Of a stretch of DNA of 64,000 nucleotides, positions 57,501-64,000 are shown piece by piece (positions within the stretch are counted from its first letter, which is position 1; each line of letters begins with the position of its first letter). The stretch is from Brevibacterium pigmentatum (lineage in GTDB: Bacteria > Actinomycetota > Actinomycetes > Actinomycetales > Brevibacteriaceae): positions 3,224,001 to 3,288,000 of the forward strand of contig NZ_CP050153.1 in NCBI RefSeq assembly GCF_011617465.1, given 5' to 3'. Position numbers and translations under genes: made by a program. The notes beneath the pieces are model-generated. The model saw nothing but the letters and a program-made list of their open reading frames with translations, had not been told where the DNA came from and did not search any database.

Positions 57501-59696
57501 TCAGCCGAAGAGGGTCTCTCCGATCTCACGTGCGATGAACCGTGCGTGCAGCACCGGTTCCTGCGCCGGATCGATGGTCGCCGGCGGTACCCAGGCGGGG
57601 CGCCCGTCGATGAGCATCCTGCAGTCCCAATCGGTGTAGTCAAGCAGGTGGTGATGAGCTGAGCAGGCCAAGGTGAGATTGTTGACGTCGGTCTTGCCGT
57701 TTTCCGCCCACGGGACGATATGGTGCGCTTCGCACCATCCGGGAGGAGTGTCGCATCCCGGGAACGTGCATCCCTGGTCACGACTGGCAAGAATCGCCAG
57801 CTGCTTCTCGGTGGCCAACCGTCGCTCTGTCGCCAGTGCCATCGATTTCGCCCTCTCCCCCATGAGGTGGAAGAAGACCGAACCATTGAGTCCTTCCAGA
57901 GCAGCGGAGTCGATCGGGAACGGTGCTTCTGCCCCGGTGATGGCTTTGCCGGTCTGGTTCGCCAGGTCTTCGGCCTCAGCAGTGACGACCAGCGCGTAGG
58001 CTGCTCCAGCCTTGATGCGGTTCATCTCGATGCTGCCGATGACGCTGGAGAAGCGCTCATAGATGCGACGGCGGACACTCGGCTGTTCAGCGGCCATAGC
58101 CACCAGGGTGCCATCCTGTTTCACACCGGCTCCGGGTGGGATCCTTCCATCCGCACCGACCTGCGGCGGGGTGAAGTCGAGCGAGGGGTCGAAACAGTCG
58201 GACCGGTCGCCACGCAGAACCTCGCGGAAGGTGTCCACGACTTCTTTGTCACGGTCACCCTCGCCGACTGCCGCATTCGCGCAGCTGTCCTCTTCCAACT
58301 GAGAATCGGTTTTGATTCGTGAGGTCAGCAGTCCGTTGAGGATTCCCCCGGTCTCCTCGTCCAGGCATCCCTTGAGGGTCCAGGTGCCGTCTTTCATCTG
58401 GCGAAGGTTCACGTTGAAGTTGTCCCGGTCACCTGCTTCCTTGGGCTCTTGACCGTCGGGATCGATCCAACCGAGGATCTCCTCGAACAGCTTGTGGATA
58501 TCGCAGACACGGACGGTCGGAGCCTTTTCGACGAGCAGGCGCTCGGCCTCGATCTTGTCATCTTCCGACACTTTCGGCGGCAGACTGATCAGGCATTTGG
58601 AAATGGTCGACGCTTGATTCGACGACAGAGTTCCTTCACGTAGGGCGGCAGCGAGGATGGGGAATTTCGCTTCGATCGACTCTCCACTGATGCTGGTTCG
58701 CTTTCCCAGGAACTCAGCGAGCTGAGTCCTGCGGTAGGCCTCCTGACCCGACACGTTGAGTCGGTGCTGGACGAGCGCCTTCGTCGTCTTCGCTCCATAG
58801 TCGCGGGGCGTTCCGACTCGGTCGAATACCGAGAGCGTCACGATCGAGAGGGATTCGTTGAGACGGTTCAGGGTCTCAAGACCGTCGAGGAGTGTCACGG
58901 CGTCATCCGGCCCCATGGGGCGAGTGAAGTCGTCGAGCTCATTGAGCAGATGCTTCAGACTCTCGATGCTGCCGGTGACCTCCGGGGCCACGTGCTTGAG
59001 GTCCGACCAACGGTATTCGTCGAGCAGCGGATGGGCGTCGGATTCCGAGTCGACGCTTTCGGCCAGAGCCTTGTGCCGTTCAGCGCGTTCCGCCTCGGCG
59101 ATTCGTTCAGCTTCTTCTTTCGCCTTCTTCCTCGCTTCGTATTCCTCTACGCGCGCATTCCACTCCGCTCTTTCGCGCTCGAGCGCTTCGTCCTCTTCGC
59201 GGGCCTGCGGGTTGTTCCGAAGGACTTCTTCGTGCTCGGCGGCGCGCTGGGCTTCTCGCTCTTCGCGCTTGGATTTCATCCACGCGCTTTGGCGTTCTTC
59301 GATCTCTTTGATGCACGCCTGAACTTCTTCTGCGGTCTCCGGCATGGTGGTTCTGCTTGTCCAGCGTCCGCCGCCGTCGGGAGGTTCGACGTGTTCGTCG
59401 CGGGTTTCGTTCTCACCCGCCTCCTCATCGGCCAGATTGTCGACGATCCCGTCGAATCTGTCGGCGAGGGGGTGGCCACTGAGGTCAAGTCCCGCCTCGG
59501 CGAGCAGCTCCCGATAGGTGGGCTCGGAGGATTCGCCGTCGGCAGATGCGGCAGACGGAGCAGCTGATGTCGCACCGGTCGTCGGGAAGTCGGTCGGCGG
59601 GGAACCTGGAGGGGATGGTGTCGGTGGTGCGGGTGAGGTCTTTCCTGCCTCGGAACAGTTGTGCTCGTTGTGCCTTCGGTCGGGGATGAGAGCCAT
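57501..59696 (-). CDS. DUF222 / HNH endonuclease-domain protein (13E12 repeat family) with charged coiled coil
   Basis: 731 residues. A Pro/Ser-rich N-terminus (1-60) precedes a highly charged Glu/Arg/Lys stretch predicted as coiled coil (about 118-214), then DUF222 (roughly 235-560), and a C-terminal HNH nuclease: CTFPGCDTPPGWCEAHHIVPWAENGKTDVNNLTLAC (by its parts, CxxxxC-like and HH) with CSAHHHLLD. Relatives such as the M. tuberculosis 13E12 family form repeated accessory genes, but the coiled coil is an unusual addition. The function is not established; many are thought to be mobile or defence nucleases. It stands just beyond the IS element. Confidence 0.85.
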   Translation of the reverse strand: MALIPDRRHNEHNCSEAGKTSPAPPTPSPPGSPPTDFPTTGATSAAPSAASADGESSEPTYRELLAEAGLDLSGHPLADRFDGIVDNLADEEAGENETRDEHVEPPDGGGRWTSRTTMPETAEEVQACIKEIEERQSAWMKSKREEREAQRAAEHEEVLRNNPQAREEDEALERERAEWNARVEEYEARKKAKEEAERIAEAERAERHKALAESVDSESDAHPLLDEYRWSDLKHVAPEVTGSIESLKHLLNELDDFTRPMGPDDAVTLLDGLETLNRLNESLSIVTLSVFDRVGTPRDYGAKTTKALVQHRLNVSGQEAYRRTQLAEFLGKRTSISGESIEAKFPILAAALREGTLSSNQASTISKCLISLPPKVSEDDKIEAERLLVEKAPTVRVCDIHKLFEEILGWIDPDGQEPKEAGDRDNFNVNLRQMKDGTWTLKGCLDEETGGILNGLLTSRIKTDSQLEEDSCANAAVGEGDRDKEVVDTFREVLRGDRSDCFDPSLDFTPPQVGADGRIPPGAGVKQDGTLVAMAAEQPSVRRRIYERFSSVIGSIEMNRIKAGAAYALVVTAEAEDLANQTGKAITGAEAPFPIDSAALEGLNGSVFFHLMGERAKSMALATERRLATEKQLAILASRDQGCTFPGCDTPPGWCEAHHIVPWAENGKTDVNNLTLACSAHHHLLDYTDWDCRMLIDGRPAWVPPATIDPAQEPVLHARFIAREIGETLFG

Positions 59697-59927
59697 ATTC
59701 TCTGTGTCCGTTCATCATCGTTGATGGGTTCGGCTTAGCTCTATTCTAATTCATGATTAGAACAGACACCATAGTTTTGTACGATTTATTTGAGATACTT
59801 CCCCGGACTTACGATATATTTCTATTTACTGTGGTCGAACGGCGTTTTCACGATTCCCGAACGACAGGCCGGTCGATGGACGCTACAATACGGCTCGGCA
59901 CTGACTCGAGAGTGGCGCCGACCCCTC

Positions 59928-60614
59928 TCAGCTCTTCATATGAACGCGCTGCCCCTCGGGGCCGAAGAGACTGAGATATTCGACGCCATCATCGTCGGCC
60001 CCACCGAACCAGTGCGGAGTTCGCGTATCGAACTCGGCGGCCTCACCAGCGTTGAGGATCATCGTCCGATCACCGAGGATGAGGGTGAGTCGACCGCGGA
60101 TCACATACACCCATTCGAATCCGGGGTGAGTCTTCAGCGCACCGAGCTTCGGCGTCTGCCGACCGTCGACGATGTGCTTGAACGCCTGCACTCCGATCGC
60201 TCCGCGACTGAGAGGCAAGACGGTCTGGTCATGGAACTTCCGCGGCGAGATATGGATACGCGGATCACCGATCGGCGGAGTCCCCACCAGCTCATCCAGC
60301 GGGAGTCCATAGACCCCGGCGAGCGGCAGCAACAGCTCCAAGCTCGGCTTCCGCTTCCCGGATTCCAGGCGCGAGAGCGTACTCGTCGACATTCCAGCCA
60401 GCTCCGCCACCTCATCGAGAGTGCGATTCTGCTCCTGCCGCAGCCCCCGCAGTCGAGCTCCGACGCCGGCCAACGACTGCCTGATGGCCTCCTGCGCCTC
60501 GACCGGCGCGGAACTGCCTGCGAAACTGTCCGACATTCGGCCCGCAGCTTCAGTTCCCCGCGCGCCTGCCGAGCTGCGAGTCGCCCGTTCGCCTGGTTCC
60601 TTTGACTCTTCCAT
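59928..60614 (-). CDS. XRE-family regulator with C-terminal cupin
   Basis: 228 residues. Helix-turn-helix in ARLRGLRQEQNRTLDEVAELAGMSTSTLSRLESGKRKPSLELLLPLAGVYG (parts), then a cupin domain (HPGFEWVYVIRGRLTLILGDRTMILNAGEAAEFDTRTPHWFGG, by parts). An N-terminal polar extension of about 40 residues precedes the fold; a start at 60536 would remove 26 of them. It is divergent from the thioredoxin-reductase-like gene, its probable target, across a TTTGCTG palindrome. Confidence 0.86.
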   Translation of the reverse strand: MEESKEPGERATRSSAGARGTEAAGRMSDSFAGSSAPVEAQEAIRQSLAGVGARLRGLRQEQNRTLDEVAELAGMSTSTLSRLESGKRKPSLELLLPLAGVYGLPLDELVGTPPIGDPRIHISPRKFHDQTVLPLSRGAIGVQAFKHIVDGRQTPKLGALKTHPGFEWVYVIRGRLTLILGDRTMILNAGEAAEFDTRTPHWFGGADDDGVEYLSLFGPEGQRVHMKS

Positions 60615-60632
60615 GCCTTCAGGATGACAGAT

Positions 60633-60649
60633 TTTGCTGTTTCAGCAAA
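60633..60649. promoter_or_regulatory. palindromic operator between the XRE-cupin and reductase genes
   Basis: TTTGCTG (60633-60639) and CAGCAAA (60643-60649) around TTT. It lies between the two divergent starts and is the only clear symmetric site there. Confidence 0.55.
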
Positions 60650-60730
60650 TATGTTTGCGCATTCACATTCCCGAAGAGCACACTCGAAACAGCACCGCAT
60701 CCCGGCTACCCGCCACCACCCAGGAGAATC

Positions 60731-61759
60731 ATGACCACCCCGACCACGCCCAAGAACTCACAAGCGTCCGCCCCCGGCTCGGGTGCCGAATCCGCGCAGA
60801 ACGCCTTCGATGTCGCCGTCATCGGCGGTGGCGCAGGGGGACTCGCCGCCTCGATCGCCTTAGCCCGATCGCTGCGTTCCGTTGTCGTCATCGACGCGGG
60901 CCAGCTCCGCAACTCTTCAAGCGCACACGCGCACAACGTCCTCGGCCACGAAGGCATCAAACCGCAGGATCTCGTGGCGAAAGGCCGCGCCGAGGCCGAA
61001 GAATACGGCGTCACCTTCATCGACGCGACGGTTCGACAAGCTCACTCGATCGAACCGGAGCCCAACCCCGCCGAGGAGGCTCAGCGGCATCGATTCGAAC
61101 TGACCACCTCGGCGGGGGCCGAGATCAGGGCCCGCCGGATCATCATCGCCACGGGGCTGAGCGACGAACTTCCGGACATCCCCGGCCTGTCCGAAGGGTG
61201 GGGCGACACCGTCCTGCACTGCCCCTACTGCCACGGGTACGAAGTGCGCGGACAACGCATCGGGGTCATCGGCACGACACCCATGTCATACCACCAGGCG
61301 ATGCTGTTCTCCCAACTCAGCGACCGGGTCAGCTTCATCAGCCACAACGCTCCGGCTCCCGATTCCGAGCAGCAGGCCATGCTCGATACGCTCGGAATCG
61401 AGTACATCGACTCCACCGTCAGCGAGGTGGACCGCACCGAGTCCGGAGCCGTCGTTTCGCTGGCGGCAGGCGAATCGGCGGAAGGAGCGAACACGCTCAC
61501 CTTCGATGCGCTCACTGTCGGCGCGTATGGGCGAGCGAATGCCGAACTGTTCACTCAGCTCGGCGGCGAGGTCGTCGCTCACCCGAGCGGGATGGGGACC
61601 TACATCCCCACGCAGATGGCCGGGCAGACCGAAGTGCCCGGTGTCTGGGCGGTCGGCAACAGCGCTGATGTGTCGGCGATGGTCGTCGCCAGCACCGCCA
61701 GCGGCGTGATGGCCGGAGCGCACGTCAATGCCGACCTCGTCATGGAACGGCTCCGCTGA
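60731..61759 (+). CDS. thioredoxin-reductase-like flavoprotein
   Basis: 342 residues, pyridine nucleotide-disulfide oxidoreductase of the TrxB family. A polar 25-residue N-terminus precedes the FAD motif FDVAVIGGGAGGLAASIALAR; the redox pair is CPYCHG; the NADPH domain has GVIGTTPMSYHQAM with only part of the usual GxGxxA, and the end has VWAVGNSADVSAMVVAS. The NADPH motif and helix are weaker than in a true TrxB, so a different electron donor or partner, for instance bacilliredoxin-like or mycothiol-linked, is possible. AGGAGA precedes the ATG. It is controlled, by position, by the divergent XRE-cupin gene. Confidence 0.84.
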   Translation: MTTPTTPKNSQASAPGSGAESAQNAFDVAVIGGGAGGLAASIALARSLRSVVVIDAGQLRNSSSAHAHNVLGHEGIKPQDLVAKGRAEAEEYGVTFIDATVRQAHSIEPEPNPAEEAQRHRFELTTSAGAEIRARRIIIATGLSDELPDIPGLSEGWGDTVLHCPYCHGYEVRGQRIGVIGTTPMSYHQAMLFSQLSDRVSFISHNAPAPDSEQQAMLDTLGIEYIDSTVSEVDRTESGAVVSLAAGESAEGANTLTFDALTVGAYGRANAELFTQLGGEVVAHPSGMGTYIPTQMAGQTEVPGVWAVGNSADVSAMVVASTASGVMAGAHVNADLVMERLR

Positions 61760-61834
61760 GGCAAGCACAATGCAGGCGTCACGCATTCGCGCCGTGGCCC
61801 GTTTCCACAGGCCACGTCCGCAGCTGTCACGGTC

Positions 61835-62230
61835 TCAGTGCGTGGCTTTGACGCACAGCACCGGGGCTTCGGCGTCGAGGATGACCTTCTGGATGGTCGA
61901 CCCGAGCAGGAACTTCCCGACCGGGGTGCGTTTCCGGGTTCCGAGCACGATCAACTCGGCTCCCACCTCGGTGGCGGTGTCGAGGATCTGTTCGGCCGGA
62001 TCGTATTCGCTGCCCAATGTGAGCACACGAAACTCGACATCCGACCTGGTCAGGTAGTCGTTGACCGACTTGAGCTCACCCTCGCCGAGGCGGTAGGAAT
62101 CGCTGCGCTGAGCCGAGCGTGAGGCATTGACGACGACGAGTTCCTTGCCGTCCTTCTTCGCCTGCGCGATGCCGGCGTCGAGAGCAGCATGTCCGGCGGG
62201 ATTGTTGACGTAACCGACGAGTACTGTCAT
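61835..62230 (-). CDS. universal stress protein (UspA family)
   Basis: 131 residues. The nucleotide-binding signature is GTRKRTPVGKFLLGSTIQKVI (G-x2-G-x9-G-S/T pattern), preceded by the ELIVLGTR strand; the start MTVLVGYVNNPAGHAALDAGI is typical. UspA proteins bind ATP and modulate stress survival. It lies 140 bp downstream of an APC permease on the same strand, a pairing also seen for permease-stress operons. Confidence 0.9.
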   Translation of the reverse strand: MTVLVGYVNNPAGHAALDAGIAQAKKDGKELVVVNASRSAQRSDSYRLGEGELKSVNDYLTRSDVEFRVLTLGSEYDPAEQILDTATEVGAELIVLGTRKRTPVGKFLLGSTIQKVILDAEAPVLCVKATH

Positions 62231-62370
62231 TTTTCACCTTCGTTGGATTGAGCTGTTTGGATCCGAGTGCGCAGGTCGGGAACCCACCGTCCCAGCATAT
62301 CGAGCGATACGGACATAAGTCGGCGGGCGGCCCCAGCGAGGGACCGCACCACCTCGGCGAGGGGATGGGC

Positions 62371-63804
62371 TCACGTCAGCTCTTCGGGATTGCGGAACCG
62401 GGTGCTCGTGCCCTTCGTCGAACGGTTCCAGAACCAGGTGATGGCCCACAGGACGACGCCGATTCCGACGAGCGCCGCGGCGATCTGATACTGGATCAGC
62501 TCGTCGAGGCGGGCCCACGGACCGACGAGGAACACGCAGGTGATGACGCCGATCCACGGCAGAACAGTCGGTGCCTTGAAGTGATCGGCATTGCCGGACT
62601 TGTCCTTGCGCAGGATGAGCACGGCGACGTTGACGACGGCGAACACCGCCAGGAGCAGCAGTGACGTGGTGCCGCCCAGGGAAGCCGTGACGGATTCCGG
62701 GAGAACAGTCGATACGACGAAGATGAGCCCGAAGGCGATCAGCGTCGTGAAGATGATCGACACCCACGGCGAACGGCGGCCGGCCAGGACCTTCGCGAAC
62801 ACGGGCGGGAGCACATTCTGCTTGGCCATTCCGTAGAGCAGACGGCTGGCCATGAGCATGTTGATCAGCGCCGAGTTCGCGACCGCGAACATCGTCATGA
62901 ACGGGAAGATCGTATCGATCGGCAGTCCCGGGGCACCTTCGCGGACGACCTCGAGCAGCGGAGTCTCACTCTCCGTGAGCACGCCGATGGGCACGGCTGC
63001 GACGGTGACGAGGGAGACGAGGACGTAGATGATGCCGGTGATCGTCAGGCCCGAGAGCATGATCTTCGGGAACACCCGCGGGTCCTTCGTCTCCTCGACC
63101 ATGTTGACCGAATCCTCGAATCCGACCATCGAGAAGAAGGCGAGCGCCGTGGCACCGGTGACCGCGAGGAAGACGCTCTTGTCGCCTTCGGTCTCGAAGA
63201 TCATCACGCGCGAGAAGTCGGCGTCGCCCGAACCGAGCGCGAAGAATCCGACGACGATGACCAGCAGCAGACCGCTCAGTTCGATGAGGGTGAGGACGAC
63301 GTTGAACCACACGCTCTCGCCGACTCCGCGGAGGTTGATGAGCGCGATGAGGGTGAGGAACGCCAGCGCGATCCACATCACTCCTGTGGCGGATATGTCC
63401 CAGCCGAAGCCGGCCACGAGGTTCGCGGCGAAGACGTTCGATGCCGTCGACGCCGAGGTGATTCCGGAGCTGAGCACGGCGAAGGCGACGAGGAACGTCA
63501 CGAAGTGGATCCCGAACGCCTTGTGCGTATACAGCGCGGCACCCGCGGCCTGCGGGTACTTCGTCACGAGCTCCATATAGGAGAACGCGGTGATCAGCGC
63601 GATGAGGAAGGCGAGGATCACCGGTGCCCAACCGGCACCGCCGACCTGCCCGGCCACCTTGCCGGTCAGAGCATAGACGCCTGTTCCGAGGATGTCACCG
63701 ACGATGAACAGCAGCAGCAGCTTCGGCCCCATGACCCGCTTGAGGGTCTCGGGCTGGTGTCCGTCACCGGGGTCGATTGTCGTCGTGGGTTCTCTGTCGC
63801 TCAC
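62371..63804 (-). CDS. APC-family amino-acid permease
   Basis: 477-residue transporter with about 12 to 14 helices. Helix 1 has LLLFIVGDILGTGVYALTGKVAG; helix 6 has AFFSMVGFEDSVNMVEETKDPRVFPKIM, the pattern of the cationic or aromatic amino-acid permeases of the YfnA/CtrA group. GTG at 63804 is preceded by GGAGGAATC, which fixes the start over an earlier ATG. UspA follows downstream. The substrate is unknown. Confidence 0.88.
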   Translation of the reverse strand: MSDREPTTTIDPGDGHQPETLKRVMGPKLLLLFIVGDILGTGVYALTGKVAGQVGGAGWAPVILAFLIALITAFSYMELVTKYPQAAGAALYTHKAFGIHFVTFLVAFAVLSSGITSASTASNVFAANLVAGFGWDISATGVMWIALAFLTLIALINLRGVGESVWFNVVLTLIELSGLLLVIVVGFFALGSGDADFSRVMIFETEGDKSVFLAVTGATALAFFSMVGFEDSVNMVEETKDPRVFPKIMLSGLTITGIIYVLVSLVTVAAVPIGVLTESETPLLEVVREGAPGLPIDTIFPFMTMFAVANSALINMLMASRLLYGMAKQNVLPPVFAKVLAGRRSPWVSIIFTTLIAFGLIFVVSTVLPESVTASLGGTTSLLLLAVFAVVNVAVLILRKDKSGNADHFKAPTVLPWIGVITCVFLVGPWARLDELIQYQIAAALVGIGVVLWAITWFWNRSTKGTSTRFRNPEELT

Positions 63805-63910
63805 GATTCCTCCGTGTCCAATGCGGCGGCTGTGCCGCATACTTGGCAACCCTGACTGTGGTCAGAGCCTCGCCTAGTATGCCTCAGATACGAGCCTGGC
63901 ACACAAGCTT

Positions 63911-64000
63911 CAGTTCCGAACCACTGCCAGAAACGCCGAGAACAGGGCCTTCGAGTCACTTTCGCTCTCCGGCCCGAGCTCCGTCGCTTCTTCCAACAGG
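63911..64000 (-). CDS. C-terminal fragment of an unidentified protein
   Basis: The last 29 residues of a gene that continues past the window edge: LLEEATELGPESESDSKALF then SAFLAVVRN and TGA. Glu-rich, then a short hydrophobic end. Too short to identify; the codon use is GC3-rich and the frame is open to the edge. It is on the same strand as the permease downstream. Confidence 0.45.

Noticed and set aside
56113-59696. Prophage or integrative element spanning the IS and HNH genes
   Set aside because: There are no integrase, capsid, terminase or attachment-site repeats; the IS explains its own ends by a 3-bp duplication.

Overview
This is a high-GC actinobacterial chromosome segment, most likely from Brevibacterium or a close relative in the Micrococcales. 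The evidence is mycothiol chemistry (mshA, an mscR-type dehydrogenase with its metallo-hydrolase), a carD-ispD-ispF operon beside an LpqE-like lipoprotein, senX3-regX3 with phoU, GC-rich third codon positions, and many genes with a -10 hexamer six or seven bases before the start codon (leaderless transcripts). The genus is an inference; the phylum is well supported.

Layout. 0-10 kb: tryptophan catabolism (formamidase-like hydrolase, tryptophan 2,3-dioxygenase), a protealysin-type M4 protease with its emfourin-type inhibitor, an ArsR-like regulator with a large nested operator and a small cargo gene, an LtrA protein, an MFS transporter, a UbiB-like kinase, a palindromic repeat and tRNA-Thr. 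10-18 kb: DsbA-like protein, membrane-anchored Ser/Thr kinase, otsA-otsB, and two translationally coupled LacI regulators. 18-23 kb: an orphan ABC ATPase with degenerate signature, Q-, D- and H-loops coupled to a DUF4032 kinase-fold protein, then an SDR and an amino-acid permease ending at a perfect 62-bp palindrome. 23-34 kb: rlmB-like, cysS, metP-metS, mscR plus hydrolase, a permease, a PanE-like gene, ispF, ispD and carD. This resembles the mycobacterial carD-ispD-ispF-cysS-methyltransferase block, opened up by an intervening segment. 34-46 kb: LpqE-like lipoprotein, regX3-senX3, phoU, gpmA, a YbjN protein and mshA, in the same relative order as mycobacterial mshA to regX3 but with extra transporters and regulators between them. 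46-54 kb: DUF2516, azlCD with a divergent XRE-cupin regulator, a FUSC exporter, and aminopeptidase N with large inserts. 53-64 kb is the accessory part: a frameshifted NlpC/P60 hydrolase, an LLM oxidoreductase, a 1295-bp IS3-family element with 3-bp target duplication and a frameshifted transposase, a DUF222-HNH protein with a charged coiled coil, an XRE-cupin regulator facing a thioredoxin-reductase-like protein, UspA and an APC permease.

The items most worth following are the degenerate ABC ATPase/DUF4032 kinase pair beside the coupled LacI regulators, and a palindromic repeat family with one copy lying in frame inside ispD. Also notable are the general habit of conserved enzymes here to carry extra low-complexity loops, and an ispD that seems to start at CTG overlapping the carD stop. 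I saw no CRISPR array, rRNA operon or prophage.
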